Source: Schizochytrium sp. CCTCC M209059 (taxonomy: Eukaryota; Sar; Bigyra; Thraustochytrida; Thraustochytriidae). Taken from it: a DNA stretch of 64,000 nt. The notes beneath the pieces are model-generated. The model did no database searches, had not been told where the DNA came from, and saw only the letters and a program-made list of their open reading frames with translations. Positions within the stretch are counted from its first letter, which is position 1. Each line of letters opens with the position of its first letter. This document shows positions 21,054 to 34,000 of this stretch, piece by piece. The stretch spans positions 784,399 to 848,398 of the forward strand of contig KN805374.1 in the NCBI GenBank assembly GCA_000818945.1, read 5' to 3'. The position numbers and the translations under genes are program-made.

Positions 21054-22325
21054 TCTCGACACAACTTCGAGTCGGGAGTCTGTCTTGCCTGTCTGCTTTT
21101 CTCTGCCCTCGGCCTTAGCGGTCCAGGCTAGTAGGCCTAGTAGGCCCGAATCAGAACGAGAGAGAGTCCAGAGCTCTGATGATCATTCAGAGAAAAACGT
21201 TAATCGAACCATCGTATCTCGGCCTTGAGAATGGCATGTTTCGCACTGCTCGCTGTTGTTCTACGATTGCCCGTGGGGGGTGGTTTGTCACGGAGACCAC
21301 GCGGTCCATCGCGTCATCGTCAGGCTACATCTGTGTTGTCTTGCAGTAGGATGGATGGGAAGGACTCGCTGTTCAAGCTGGGGCTCCGCACCACACAATG
21401 CGCACTGCCTGCGATAGTCGCTCGCCATCCTTGAGTCATTGTTTGAGTTGTTCGACTCGGGGCTCCTCGCAACACGATGCGCACAAATTCAGTGATATAG
21501 TTGCTCGCTTTTCAGGGATCATTGTGCGACTCGTTCAACTGGGGGATCCTCGCGACACAATATGTACAGTCTGAGAAAACCTTTGACGAGCCGAGGGGGC
21601 CATTGAGTACATGTCTTAGAAAAAGGACCTCCCTCCCTCCCTTCATCCCAACCCCCTCTCCTCCGAGTCGCTCAGGATGCAGTGCTGCAAACAGCGCCTG
21701 TGCGCGGGATACTTTGCCACCTGCCGTACTGTGATCAATGTGCGCCGAAGCTCGCACCTCATCGAACGGTCTTGCCCCTTTCTACTCTACTTCCCTTTAA
21801 TTTAAAAAAACCGTATGGATGGATGACCTCCCTCTCGACCGTGGCGAGCGACAACTGCCATTTCCAGCGGCCATCTGCATGCATCAATACATCATGCCTT
21901 CCGGATGTCCCGGCGTTTTCCAAGCTTTCCTGACTTGATCTGTCTGTCTTCGCCGCCTCTCAAGAAGAGCGAATAAGGTTATTGGGCTTGTCAGAAAACG
22001 TAGAGTTGGCAAGGATATGATTCACCGTACGAACTGAAAGTGTGAAATTAAAGTGAGCCACTCGTCGGACGGGGTGAAAAACAGAAATAAGCAGGAGCTC
22101 AACTCTGTTCAAAGACCTTGAGCCTCGTAAGGGTTTTCGCGCGCGCGAGAGGAAGGAAGAGCGCGGCACGCGGCGAGACTGAGGAGAAGAGGACAAAGGA
22201 GGGAAGGAGGGTGAAGGACGGGTGTTGCCGCCTGACCACGGGGGGTGAAGTGCAAGCCAACTTGCAAACGCAGCGATCTGGGCTGCTTTATACCCCCGCT
22301 GGGAGTTCGCCTTGCTTTTTCGCCC
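21054..22325. other. 1.27 kb spacer with degenerate tandem repeat
   Basis: This is the spacer between divergent starts. It holds TAGGCCTA at 21132-21139, a degenerate unit of about 80 bases at 21372, 21451 and 21534, AT-rich unique DNA to about 22100, and purine-rich DNA next to the downstream gene. No open frame with coding character is seen. Confidence 0.55.
21372..21615. repeat. Three degenerate tandem copies of a ~80-bp unit
   Basis: The copies begin TTCAAGCTGGGGCTCC (21372), TTCGACTCGGGGCTCC (21451) and TTCAACTGGGGGATCC (21534). They share blocks such as CACAATGCGCAC / CACGATGCGCAC / CACAATATGTAC and GTCGCTCGCC / GTTGCTCGCT. The spacing is 79 and 83 bases. The last copy decays after about 45 bases. 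Confidence 0.7.
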
Positions 22326-23012
22326 ATGTATTGTGCCACGACCATCCTGCTTGGCGTCCTCGCTGTAGCTGCAAGCTCAGTGGATCTGGTGCAGGCGGTA
22401 GGGGAGAAAAGAACGGCGCTGCGCGCTGACTACGCAGGAAACTTTGCCGATAGCAGCAGTGAATCCGCTCTGATGAAAGATAGTGATAGAAGCACACAAA
22501 GCACCCGGGAAAACATGCGCGACAGCAAGGGCTGCTCCGACTTTACCGGCTGTAACGAGTGTACGCGGGCGGGATGCTTCTGGCAAACAGTATCAGGATG
22601 CAACAGTCAATGTGTACTCATGGACACGCGCTGCTTCGGCGTCGCCGAACACTGGACCGCGTATTGCCCACTCCCGGGCGATCACGAGAATGACGACAGT
22701 CCTTTCGATCGAAACAACAACATTGACAGTGAATCCTTTCTTGTCGACGATGACCAAGACTGCTGCGACGAACAGCCGAGGTGCCCAAAAGGGTTGCAAG
22801 CGTCAACAACAAAAGTTTGCACCCAGGCCGAATTTCAAATGGACCTTTGCATGATCGAGCGCCTGTGCTGCAATCAAGTCTACTGCAGAGGTCAAGATGA
22901 CCTTCAAGGAATCTCTCAGACGGAAGACTCCAGCATTGTCTTTATCGCATTGGGCTTTGCCTTCTTTTGCTATATACTTTCGCTCCGCCGAGGCGGCGGA
23001 ATGAAAAAATAA
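22326..23012 (+). CDS. Cys-rich single-pass membrane protein with PSI-like motif
   Basis: The 228-residue protein has a predicted signal peptide (residues 1-24, MYCATTILLGVLAVAASSVD), a Cys-rich ectodomain and one C-terminal membrane helix (FIALGFAFFCYILSL) followed by a short basic tail (RRGGGMKK). The segment CSDFTGCNECTRAGCFWQ plus downstream Cys residues resembles a PSI (plexin-semaphorin-integrin) cysteine knot; a second Cys cluster (DDQDCCDEQPRCPKG...CCNQVYC) follows an Asp/Asn-rich linker. This predicts a type I surface or secretory membrane protein. The ATG at 22326 is chosen because the upstream extension would start at GTG and bury the signal peptide. Function unknown; the PSI call is tentative. 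Confidence 0.72.
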   Translation: MYCATTILLGVLAVAASSVDLVQAVGEKRTALRADYAGNFADSSSESALMKDSDRSTQSTRENMRDSKGCSDFTGCNECTRAGCFWQTVSGCNSQCVLMDTRCFGVAEHWTAYCPLPGDHENDDSPFDRNNNIDSESFLVDDDQDCCDEQPRCPKGLQASTTKVCTQAEFQMDLCMIERLCCNQVYCRGQDDLQGISQTEDSSIVFIALGFAFFCYILSLRRGGGMKK

Positions 23013-23232
23013 ACACACCCAAACAATGTAATTAGTTTACGCATCACGAGAGCCAAAGTATAGAACATTCAGCTCTTGGGCCTGGTCCCAGGGCTAAGGG
23101 CCCAGAATCTAAACGCCAGATCTGCTCGGGTACACAATTATCATCGTAAAAGATTGCTGGCCACTGAAACCCCAGAAGCTGTGCAACGTCGTACGACGAG
23201 CGCGTTGAAAGGGTGCACTACGTCCTTGTCGT

Positions 23233-24054
23233 CTATGGTACTGAGTGTAGGCTCGCCTTGCGCGTGCTCGCGTGCGCAGCGTGCGCAGACGTCTCCGACT
23301 TGCACTCTGCGAGAAGCCTCATTTGCCGCGCCAGCATAGCCTCGGCCCTCTCTGCCGCATCGCCTTCGTGATCAATGCTTTGCGTAACCCCATTCCCTGA
23401 GTCCCCAGGAGTCTCCTCTTGCAGTTTTTTTCGACGCAAAAGTGCCTGGGCCAAATCCCGCGACACGAAGCTAAAGGCAAAGGGACACAGTCGTTCGTGG
23501 CCGCGCTCGATTGCATTTCTAAACTCCCTCACGGCAGCTTGAAAATCACCTCCTCGTTCTCTTACAGAGTCTTCAATCTCTTGAAAGGAAAGCTCTCGTT
23601 TACATGATGCACAAGCAAGCTTATCCGTGTCTACGTTGGTCCAGCCGTGCGCTGCGCAAACATTCTTGCCGATAGCCTCTGGCTTGCCAAACCACGAAAA
23701 CGCGCTAAAAGTCTGCGCTCGCTGCACGAAGCCTGCGTAGCTTGAGGCCCGTCCGCTCGAGGGTCTTGCGCGTTTCGGCTGAGTCCCCACGCTCGCGGTT
23801 GCCGTGACCTTATTGGCCTTGCTGGCCCTAGCCTTGGGCTCGTCGCCTCTACCCTCTGTCAGCTCGGGCTCGTTACCCGCCGCGAGAGCGACGGTTTCCT
23901 CAGCGTCGGGGTCCTCACCCTCGGCGTCCCATCGCCTCTCCAGCGCCTGAATGCCACGTCGCCACGACGCGAGCGCCGCGTCCACGCGACGCGCGAGCTC
24001 GTCCTCCTTCTGCGACATCTTTACGACGGCCTCCTTCATGCAGATTTGCTTCAT
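23233..24054 (-). CDS. C3HC zinc-finger protein, NIPA/ZC3HC1-like, short form
   Basis: The 273-residue protein carries a C3HC zinc finger: RAQTFSAFSWFGKPE, then NVCAAHGWTNVDTDKLACAS with the CxxC (ACASC), and GHERLCPF supplying His and Cys. In NIPA/ZC3HC1 and yeast Pml39 relatives this domain acts at nuclear pores or as an F-box-type adaptor. An upstream coiled-coil-like segment (residues 10-50) and an acidic/Ala linker precede the finger. The usual second C-terminal BIL-type domain is absent: the frame stops about 80 residues after the finger. It is either a minimal family member or has missed 3' exons. It is divergent from the dynein gene, 967 bp apart. Confidence 0.78.
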   Translation of the reverse strand: MKQICMKEAVVKMSQKEDELARRVDAALASWRRGIQALERRWDAEGEDPDAEETVALAAGNEPELTEGRGDEPKARASKANKVTATASVGTQPKRARPSSGRASSYAGFVQRAQTFSAFSWFGKPEAIGKNVCAAHGWTNVDTDKLACASCKRELSFQEIEDSVRERGGDFQAAVREFRNAIERGHERLCPFAFSFVSRDLAQALLRRKKLQEETPGDSGNGVTQSIDHEGDAAERAEAMLARQMRLLAECKSETSAHAAHASTRKASLHSVP

Positions 24055-25021
24055 TGTATAACTTCTCCTCTTCTCCTTCTTCTTCTCTCTTTGGAGTCAA
24101 ATACTTTTTAGTGACTTGCTCAGCCAGATTGGGTGCCTTTGCCGAGCCTCGGGAAAACTGGTTAAAAAAATCAAAACCCCGAAAGTAGGGCCACTGAGGA
24201 TTTTGTCGCTCAACGGCTCAATTTTCTTGAATGTCATTGCTCTACTACGTGACGAATGATTTTCTGGCACCAAGAGCAAGTAACGTGGCTGGCTGGCTTT
24301 GTGCGCAGGGAGGAGCAACCAAAGGAATGGAACGAAAGGGGAAAAGAAAACTGAAGTGGAAGGAGCACTTCCTGGGAAAGAGGTCGCTGACGCTGCTCGA
24401 AAATTGTAGAAAGCAAGATTAAAATACGAGAAACCGGAAATAACTCACTTGCTGCTATCTGCTACTGGCAAGAACAAGAGCGAGCGAGAGACAGAGACCT
24501 GTCAGGGTGTGTGCGAGCGCCAATCTAATTCCCAGTTGCACTTCGCCGTTGCGTCTGCGTCGCGTTGCTGAGCGGAGCGGCGCGCTCAGGACGCGCAGGT
24601 TGACGAGCCGCCGGCCGCCAGCAAAGGCTGACCCGGCTGCTTAATTGCGAAAAAAAAGCACGTCTGCTCTACAGCGCATCGCTCCAGGACCTCCTATCAT
24701 ACAACGGAACCCTTGTGCACCATAGCGTGAAGTGCGCTCGCAAATTTCGACGCGAGCAAGCGAGAGCATAAGGGTCGTGAGCGCCGCACGCACGCCCTGC
24801 GTGGCTGGGCACAAGCAAGCAAGCAAGCAAGCAAGCAAAGTGCCTGTACTGCGCACGCAAGTTATCATCATCGTCTTGTTCTGATCGATTAGACAGTCCA
24901 CGAGCTACGCTTGACTTGAGCGTCGCTACCTTCGTGCGCTGGCGTCTCCTTCTCACTTCTTGGTCACGGCCAGGACCATTTACATTTGATCGATACGATA
25001 CGCACCTTTGGTGGGCAACAT
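24055..25021. promoter_or_regulatory. Divergent spacer upstream of dynein heavy chain
   Basis: The 967 bp spacer between divergent starts has a CTT-rich run next to the zinc-finger start, AT-rich DNA to about 24470, GC-rich DNA at 24540-24650 and an AAGC array at 24812-24839. No gene is supported. It presumably contains the dynein promoter. Confidence 0.5.
24812..24839. repeat. (AAGC)n array upstream of dynein
   Basis: About seven AAGC units, the same unit as at 7723 and 60453, lie about 180 bases before the dynein ATG. Confidence 0.93.
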
Positions 25022-28000
25022 ATGGATTCCAGATCTCCACGCAGCCCTCGGCGGCTGAACCCGCTGCAGAGCGTTGGCGATGGTCTCGAGTCGCCGATAA
25101 AAAGGGACGAAACCATCTACAGCTCGCCAAGCGACAAAATCGGTCGCAACTACACGCCTCAGGCCAGCAAACTCACCGTCCGGACTCTCAATAAGGACAC
25201 CACGGGAAGCGTTCGAAGTCCGACCAAGCCGCGACTTCGAAGTCCCATCTCAATTGATTCTCCGCACGCTGATTTGCCAACTTCTCCGAAGTCGCCTCCT
25301 GGGGGTATTGCAGTAGCCCCAACTCCTGGACAGAGTCCAAAGCGCATCGGGAAACGCTTCAACGTTGCGAACTGGAGTCCCGTTCCGGCGACGGCACCGA
25401 CGCCATCAATTCAAACTGTTGACTCAATCGCAAGTGATCTCGATTTCGACACGACAACGGAAGGAGAGGTCTTCGCAAGCAGTGAGCTCGAGCACGAGCA
25501 CGAGAACGAGCACAAGCATGAACACCAATCCGAAACTGTCGCTACCATAGACGGACAAGGCTCGCGTGTCCGCGAAAAGGTAAAGCATAACACTGAACGC
25601 TTTCGTACCGCGGTCGACGAGTATCAGTGTTTTGATGTGTGCGGCCGACAGTGCGAGATTGCAAGGCACAAAGAATCCTGGGAGCACCGCATCCTTGACA
25701 AGCTCCCCGTAGCGCCACCGAACTCCTTGCTTAGCGTCGAGAATCGCCAAGGATTCGTTTCAAAAATGATTAGTGACATGCGCGGTAATTACTTTGCGTG
25801 CGTCAAATCGGCGGCCATCGAGTACGAGCTTCTCGAGCCGTCCCAGCGCGCTAGTCTCGGTATCGACCCTCGCTGGCTTCGGGACCCGCGGCAGGACTGG
25901 ACCTCGCAGGAATTCACACAACATGCTTGGCGGGTCTTACGCAGAACCGGGGTCTCGCGGCCAGCAGTAGAGGCTGCACGCGCTCACTTGTATTCGCATC
26001 TGGCCCTCCACGCGGCACTGCGCGACCTCCAAACTCTCTGGATCGAGGACATGGCGCCGTGCAGCAACTTTGTCGAAATGGGCATGCTCGAGTACCGTCT
26101 TCATCTGCCCTTTGAGCCCATGATATTTGCCAAGCATAGCGAAGGCATCGCTGACGCCGTGCGCTTGCACCTCAAGGACAAATGGCTGCAGCGTGCCTCT
26201 GAAATTCTCTCGGAATCGCTCGAAGGACTCATGCGGAGCGAGTCGCCCAGTAAAGCAAAGGCAGGCTGTGCTGACGCTGGGTCTCATGCACCCTCTGTTG
26301 AAGACGAGCTCTCCTCAGGACCCGCGTCTCCATCGGAGCAATTGGCATCGGCAAAGGCGAACTCTGCAAACTCTGCCAGCTGCGATGGCGGCCCTAAAAT
26401 TCCCGCAGCCGGCCAGCTCATCCTCGACACCGCTTGCGTCCTCATGTCTCGCCAGGTGCGCTCGGCTATCGATGCGTCGCTGGATGACTTCGAGGCCTTC
26501 TTCAGATCTTACACGGACGACGTAATTGCCCACAATGGTGCGCCTCCTGTCCCTCTATTTGTCGTGCAGCTCACCGCTGCCGAGGAAGGCGGCACGCCAG
26601 ATTTCTCTCCCAGCGCCCAGGACTTGATCCATACCGTTCATCAAGTCCTCGAATCGATTGTAAATGCTGCTGGAAAACTTCCTCGCGTTGACGGAGAGGC
26701 ATTCCTTGCGCCCTGCGAAATGCTCGTAAATAACGAGCGACTCCAGGCTTTAAAAGATATTGTCAGCGAGACCATCGTCGCTCGGTACAAGGATTGCCAG
26801 GCGCTAACCAAGTCTTTTGCAAGCTTTTCAGGACTGTTTGACGGCTCTGAAGACGCTGCTGTCCAGTACAAGATTAAGAACCGCAAGTTCGGGATGGAAA
26901 GCCGAGCATCACTTAAAGAGCTCAATGCCGAGCTTTTGCGGTTCCGCACGGTTCAGGATGAGATCGATGCTGCAGTGCAGGACACGGAGAATTTTCCCAT
27001 GTTTCGCGTCGACTGCGCACCGATCAAGACGGCCTTCCGAAACAAGGCAGAGAAGTATGTCGAAACAGTCCAGCTTCAGGTCGCCAAGGACAACTCTCAG
27101 ATCATGCAAGAGCTCTGCACCGAGTACAGCGAAATGATGCAGCGTCTCATTAAAGAGCCCCAGGATAGCGAAGAGCTTCACGCGCTCATCCTGTATGCCA
27201 AAGAGTGCGAGACCCGCGCCAAAGAAATGGAAAAGAGGATTGTTACCGAAGTCAGCCCTCGCATCAACTTTGCGATCAACTACGACTACCATCTCACGGA
27301 AGAAGACACAACTCTCGTTCAAAATGTCTATGCCTTCCCTGCAAAGGTGTGGGAGTCGCAGCGCCGGAGCGAGAAATTGCAGGAATCGCAAAAGCAGATG
27401 CGCATTCAGGTCCTCGAGCGCCGTCGCGAGTTCTTTGCTGACGAGCTTTCTCGCGCAGAGGAGGATTGCCTCAAGCTCCAGACAATGGGAGATCTGTCGC
27501 CCGTGGGCGTCGAACGTGCGCTCAAGCGCGTCAACGACCTGCGCAAGGTGATTGGCGACGCCGAAAACGAGATGGAAGGCATTCGCGAGCAGGAAGAGCT
27601 TCTTGCGCAGGAGGTCACAACGCCCATGTGGATGACACGAATCTCCGGACTCAAGAAGTCGCTCGACCCATATGGCATTCTCTGGGATACGGCCAAGCTC
27701 TTCGCGGAACAGACATCAATCTGGCTTGCCCGTCCACTCGTGTCTCTCGACGCCGAGGAGATTGATCGCGACGCCGACAATGTGCGTCGCGCCACGGCCA
27801 AGCTCGTCAAGGAGTTTGAGCGCCAAGAGGTCGAAGAGCCACTGAAGGCCGCAACTGTGCTTCTCAGCGAGTCCAAGACCTACCTTGACGAATACATTCC
27901 TCTAATGCTGCTTCTTTGCAACCCCGGTCTTCGCGAGCGTCACTGGGGCCTCATTGCTGATATCACCAAGCTCCCTGTCAAGTACTCTCCCGAGGTCAAT

Positions 28001-31000
28001 TTGGAGAGCTGCATTGAGGTCGGCCTGCATAAGTTCACCAATGAGATCGAGGATACGTGTGTCAGTGCCAATAAAGAGTACTCCTTGGAAAAGGGCATGG
28101 ACAAGATGGAGCGCGAGTGGGAGCCGCTTGAGTTTGTCGCAAAGCCGTACCGCAACACCGGTACATACATCGTTGGCGGCTTCGATGAAATTCAGACACT
28201 TCTCGACGACCACATTGTCAAGGCCCAGGCGATGCGCAGCAGTCGCTACGTACAGCCCTTCATTGAGCGCATCAAGGAATGGGAGCAGACTCTGATCGAT
28301 CTGCAAAACATTCTCGACAATTGGCTCAAGCTGCAGGGAACCTGGCTTTATCTTGAACCCATTTTCGGTTCACCAGATATCATGAAGCAGATGCCCACCG
28401 AGGCAAAGATGTTCCGCGAGGTCGATGATCTTTGGCGCGAGGCCGTCGGCAAGACCGCTGAGCTACCTAGCGTTATCATCACTGCGCGTCGTCCAGGGCT
28501 TCTGAGCGACATGCTTCGAGCAAACGAGCTCATGGACGAAATTCAAAAGGGTCTCAACAACTATCTCGAGACGAAACGCCTTTATTTTCCGCGTTTCTTC
28601 TTCCTTTCCAACGACGAGCTGCTCGAAATCCTTTCCGAGACCAAGGACCCACTGCGCGTCCAACCTCACTTGAAGAAGTGTTTCGAGGGCATCAACGAGC
28701 TCTTCTTCGACGAGAACCTCGACATTCGCGCCATGCTCAGTCCACAAAAGGAGCGCGTCGACTTTGTGTACGACAAAATCGACCACGACGTCATTAACCC
28801 CAACAGTACCGGTGGAAATGTCGAGGTGTGGCTCGTACAGACCGAGACGGTGATGCGCAGAAGCGTTGCGTACACCCTCGACCTCTGTATGAAGGCTTAT
28901 GCTGAAGCAGCCCAACGTATCCAGTGGGTCCAAGAATGGCAGGGCCAGATGCTCATTGGTACAAGTCAAGCCTTTTGGACTCTTGAGGTTGAAAAGGCCT
29001 TGCGAGACAAAGGTAACGCTGGACTTTTTGACTATTTCAAGGTTCTTCAAACGCAGCTCCAGGACATTGTACAGCTTGTGCGTGGCGATTTACCCAAGCT
29101 GATGCGAACTGCCATTGGTGCAATGGTCACCCTCGACGTGCACTCGAGAGATACGGTGGGACAGCTTGCTGAGGGAGGCGTCGCCACGCCACTCGACTTT
29201 GACTGGATCGCACAGCTTCGCTACTACTGGTACGATAACAGCCACTCCGCTACGACGGGAACGCCCGGTTCACTAGATGTGAAAATGATCACTGCCTGCT
29301 GCGAGTATGACTACGAGTATCTTGGGTGCTCGGGGCGTCTCGTTGTCACGCCCCTTACTGATCGCTGCTACCGCACACTCATGGGTGCTCTGCAGCTTTT
29401 GTACGGTGGCGCCCCAGAAGGACCTGCCGGGACGGGAAAGACGGAGACGACCAAGGATCTCGGCAAGGCCGTCGCTGTTCAGACCGTCGTCTTTAACTGC
29501 TCGGATGGCCTGGATTATCTTGCCATGGGCAAATTCTTCAAGGGTCTTCTTTCTAGCGGCGCCTGGGCATGCTTTGACGAGTTCAACCGTATCGAACTCG
29601 AGGTGTTGTCGGTGGTGGCTCAGCAGATTCTGACCATTCAGCGCGGCAAGATTGACAAGGCCGAGGTGATCGAGTTCGAAGGAACTACGCTGCCGCTTAA
29701 GGTCGGCTGCAACGTTTATATTACAATGAATCCAGGCTACGCTGGTCGTTCAGAGTTGCCAGACAATCTCAAAGCTCTTTTTCGTCCCTGCGCTATGATG
29801 GTTCCTGACTACGGGCTGATCGGTGAGATTATCCTGTACAGTTTTGGCTACCTGAATGCGAAGGTCCTTGCCAAGAAGATTGTGGCTACCTACAGGCTTT
29901 GCAGTGAGCAGCTGAGTTCGCAAAAGCATTATGACTACGGTATGCGCGCTGTCATGTCCGTCCTGCGTGCTGCTGGCGCGCAGAAGCGGCTCAAGGAAAA
30001 TCGCGAAACGGACGAAGCCGTGCTGATGCTCCGATCTATTATCGACGTCAACGAGCCAAAGTTTCTTTCGCAGGATATGCCCCTCTTCCAGGGTATCGTG
30101 GGTGATCTCTTTCCTGGGGTGGTGCTCCCCGAGATCGATCGCTCTCTCTTCCGGAATGCCTTTTTGCGCACGTGCACTAAACTCGGGCTCCAGCCGGATG
30201 ATTACTTTTATGGAAAGGTTATTCAGGTATACGAGATGATGCTTGTGCGTCACGGTTTCATGGTGGTCGGTCTGCCATTCGGTGGCAAGACCTCCTCATG
30301 GCGCTGTCTGCAAGATCTTCTTACGCTATTACACGAGGAGAATCCCGACGACAGCCGTTGGCAAAAGGTGGTCGACGTGGTCATCAACCCCAAGTCCATC
30401 TCCATGGGCATGCTCTACGGTCAATTTGACCCCGTTACACACGAGTGGACCGATGGTGTGCTCGCCATCAAGTACCGTGACTGCGCGAACAACAAGATTG
30501 GCGAAGAACCGGACCGCAAGTGGGTCATGTTCGATGGACCTGTCGATGCCATCTGGATTGAGAACATGAACACCGTCCTTGATGATAACAAGAAGTTGTG
30601 TCTTCAAAGTGGAGAGATGGTCGCGCTTTCGGACACCATGTCAATGATGTTCGAGCCCATGGATCTCGAGGTCGCCTCGCCGGCGACTGTGTCTCGCTGC
30701 GGTGTTATCTTTTTTGAGCCACATCGCCTCGATTGGTTCCCTCTTTTGCAGTCATGGCTGGACCGCGTCACCACACGTCGCGATATTTCCGATGTTGTTG
30801 CTGAGCTCGAAGAGGACGAGGAGGCTTTTGCAAACGCGCCACCCTTTTTCATCACCCGCCGCCAGCGAAGATTGCTTACTGTTCTTTTCAAATGGCTCAT
30901 GGACCCTTGCATTATCTTTGTGCGCAAAAAGTGCCGCGAGGAAGCGCCGACTGTGAATGCCAACCTTGTGGTCAGCTGCATTCGCCTCTTGGAAAGCTGT

Positions 31001-34000
31001 CTCGAAACACTTTTGCGAAACCCGAACGCTCCCCACGGTACCCCTAAGATCCGGGAAGCTACTGACGTCGAAGTGGAAACATACTTTTTGTTCGCTCTCG
31101 TCTGGTCGCTTGGCGCTTCGATTGATGCCGCAAGCCGCCCGCTCTTTAGCGAGTACCTGCGGCAGGTTCTCAACGACCAGGAGGGCAAGTTCATTGAGGA
31201 ATCCTACCCCAAGATTTGGATTGGCCTGCTCGCCAAGGGCTGGAAGCTTCCGAGCTTCAATCTCGAACCAATTGTGCGTGAGGCCCCTCCAGAGCCGGAG
31301 GATGATAACGATGAGGACGACGAGGACGCTGATGGGGCCGGGAAAGAAGATGCAGAGGGCGGCGATGGCGCTACCGCTGCAAACGATTTCAGCGCCCAAA
31401 CCGGCGAGCAAAAGGCTGGCGAAGCCGAAGAAGAGGAAGAGTATGAGGAAGAAGCAGGTAATGGGCCCAAAACGCACAAATTTCAGATTCCGATCCCGGA
31501 AGGCGGTCTCGTGTACGATTATTGCTATCTGCCCGAAGAAGAGCGCTGGAAGAGCTGGATCGATCTGCTGGACAAATTTAAAATCGCCAACGATGCAGAA
31601 TACAGCGCAATCGTGGTCCCAACGGAGAACACATGCCAGTTTTCATATCTTTTGACCTCGCTGTACACACATGAGAAGCCAACGCTGGTCATTGGACCCA
31701 CAGGCACGGGAAAATCCACATATGTGGTCGACTGTCTGATGAACCGACTCGACCGCGACACGTATATGACCATCATGACTGCATTTTCTGCCAACACAAG
31801 TGCGGCGCAGCTCCAGGACATTGTCGATGGACGCATGGATCGCAGACGCAAGGGCGTATTTGGCCCCGCACTCGGAAAGAAATACATGCTCTTCGTTGAC
31901 GATCTCAACATGCCCGTCGTTGAAGAGTACGGCGCGCAGCCGCCGATCGAGCTTTTGCGGCAGTTCGTGGACAACGGAGGATGGTACGATCTCAAGGAGA
32001 AGTCCTTTCGCAATATTATCGATACGCTACTTGTTGCAGCGATGGGCCCACCTGGCGGAGGACGCAACTTCATCACACCTCGAATGATGCGCCACTTCAA
32101 CGTGCTGACGTTTACGGAATTCTCGGATCAAACGTTGACCCGCATCTTCCAGACGCTCGCCACCTGGCACTTTGGCAAGCCTGGCTTCGACGAGTCGATT
32201 CGTGGTCTGGCGGGAGGCATCGTGACGGCCACTCTCGAAGCATACACCAAGGCGAAAGAGGAACTTTTGCCAACACCAGCAAAGTCCCACTACACCTTCA
32301 ACTTGCGTGACTTTTCGCGTGTCATTCAAGGTGTTACCATGGTTGGCCCACAGACAGAGGGCGTCGATCGTCCGTACATTGTAAGACTCTGGGTGCATGA
32401 GGTCTTGCGTGTGTTTTCGGATCGCCTTATCGATGATACGGACCGCACGTGGTTCCTGAACTACCTCAAGACGCTCTCGCCCAAGCATTTCAATGCGGAT
32501 TTCTCATCGATCTTCAAGCACCTCAAGGAGTCTCGGCCTGCGGGTAATGACTTTGGAGATGACATTGTTCTTGATGACATGCGTCGCTTGTTCTTTGGCG
32601 ACTTTATGGTTCCTGGCGCGGATCCGCGCATGTACGAGGAGATTCAAGAGATTCCCAAACTCTCTGAGACGCTCGACACGTATCTCGAGGAGTACAATTC
32701 TGTGAGCAAAACGCCGATGCAGCTCGTACTCTTCCTCTTTGCCATCGAGCACGTGTCAAGGATCAGCCGAGTGCTGTCGATGCCGGGAGGCAATGCTCTC
32801 CTCGTGGGTGTCGGTGGTTCAGGTCGCCAGTCGCTGACGCGGCTTGCCGGCTTCATCGCGGATTTTGACGTGATCCAGATTGAAATCTCCAAGAACTACA
32901 ACAAGGTTGAGTGGCACGAAGATCTCAAGCGTGTCATTCGTGCTGCGGCGCTGAATCCGCGCGATGCCGTCTTTCTCTTTAGTGACTCGCAGATCAAGCA
33001 GCCGAGCTTCGTGGAAGACATCAACAATCTTCTCAATTCGGGAGAGATTCCGAATCTGTTTCCGAGCGATGAAAAGGCAGAGTGTCTCGAGGCGGTGCGA
33101 CCTTTTGCCAAACAGGTATATGGCAAGAAGGCAGCGGACATGAACGCACTAGAGCTTTGGCAATTTTTTGTTCAGCGTGTGCGCAAGAAGTTGCATGTCG
33201 TGCTCGCGTTTAGTCCGATTGGCGGCGAATTTCGCGACCGATTACGCATGTACCCGAGTCTCATCAACTGCTGCGTTATCGACTGGTTCAGTCTGTGGCC
33301 TGCCGATGCGCTGGTTGCCGTGGCAGAACGCTTCCTCGCGGATCTTCCCATCTCGGACACGGAGGCCGCCAGCAAGGAGGAGATTCTCGCACAGATCGTC
33401 ATCACGTGCCAGAGCTTCCACACCTCGATCCAGGAGCTATCGGATCACTTTCGCTCTGCAATGCGGCGCATTAACTACGTCACCCCGACCTCGTATCTGG
33501 AGCTCATCCTCGCCTACAAGGGCTCTCTCTCTGCCTGTCGCGAAAAGGTACTTGCTGCAAAGCGTCGCTACGAGATTGGTCTCGAGAAGCTCGATTTCGC
33601 CGCAAGCTCGGTCGCCGACATGCAAAAGCAGCTCACGGACCTTCAGCCTGTGCTCGCGCAGAGTCAAGCTGATACAGATGCTCTCATGAAGCAGATTGAG
33701 GAGAAGCTTCCGGGTGTGGAGGCCACCAAGGAGGCTGTTGGAAAGGATGCCGCAGTGGCGCAAGGCGAGGCCGATCGCGTGGGAGCCATCAAGAAGGAAT
33801 GTGAAGACGATCTTGCGGTAGCGATGCCTCTCTTGCAAGAAGCCGTCGATGCTCTTGATACGCTCAAGCCATCGGACATTAACGAGGTGAAGAACTTCAA
33901 AACGCCGCCCGGAGGTGTGGTGCTTACGATGGAGGCAATCTGCGTGATGCTCAATATCAAATGCGCCAAGGCAAAGGACCCCAATGATCCCACCAAGAAA

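Noticed and set aside
21230..21560. tRNA-like gene in the repeat segment (GTTCGACTC resemblance to a B box)
   Set aside because: No matching A box or cloverleaf stems could be found.
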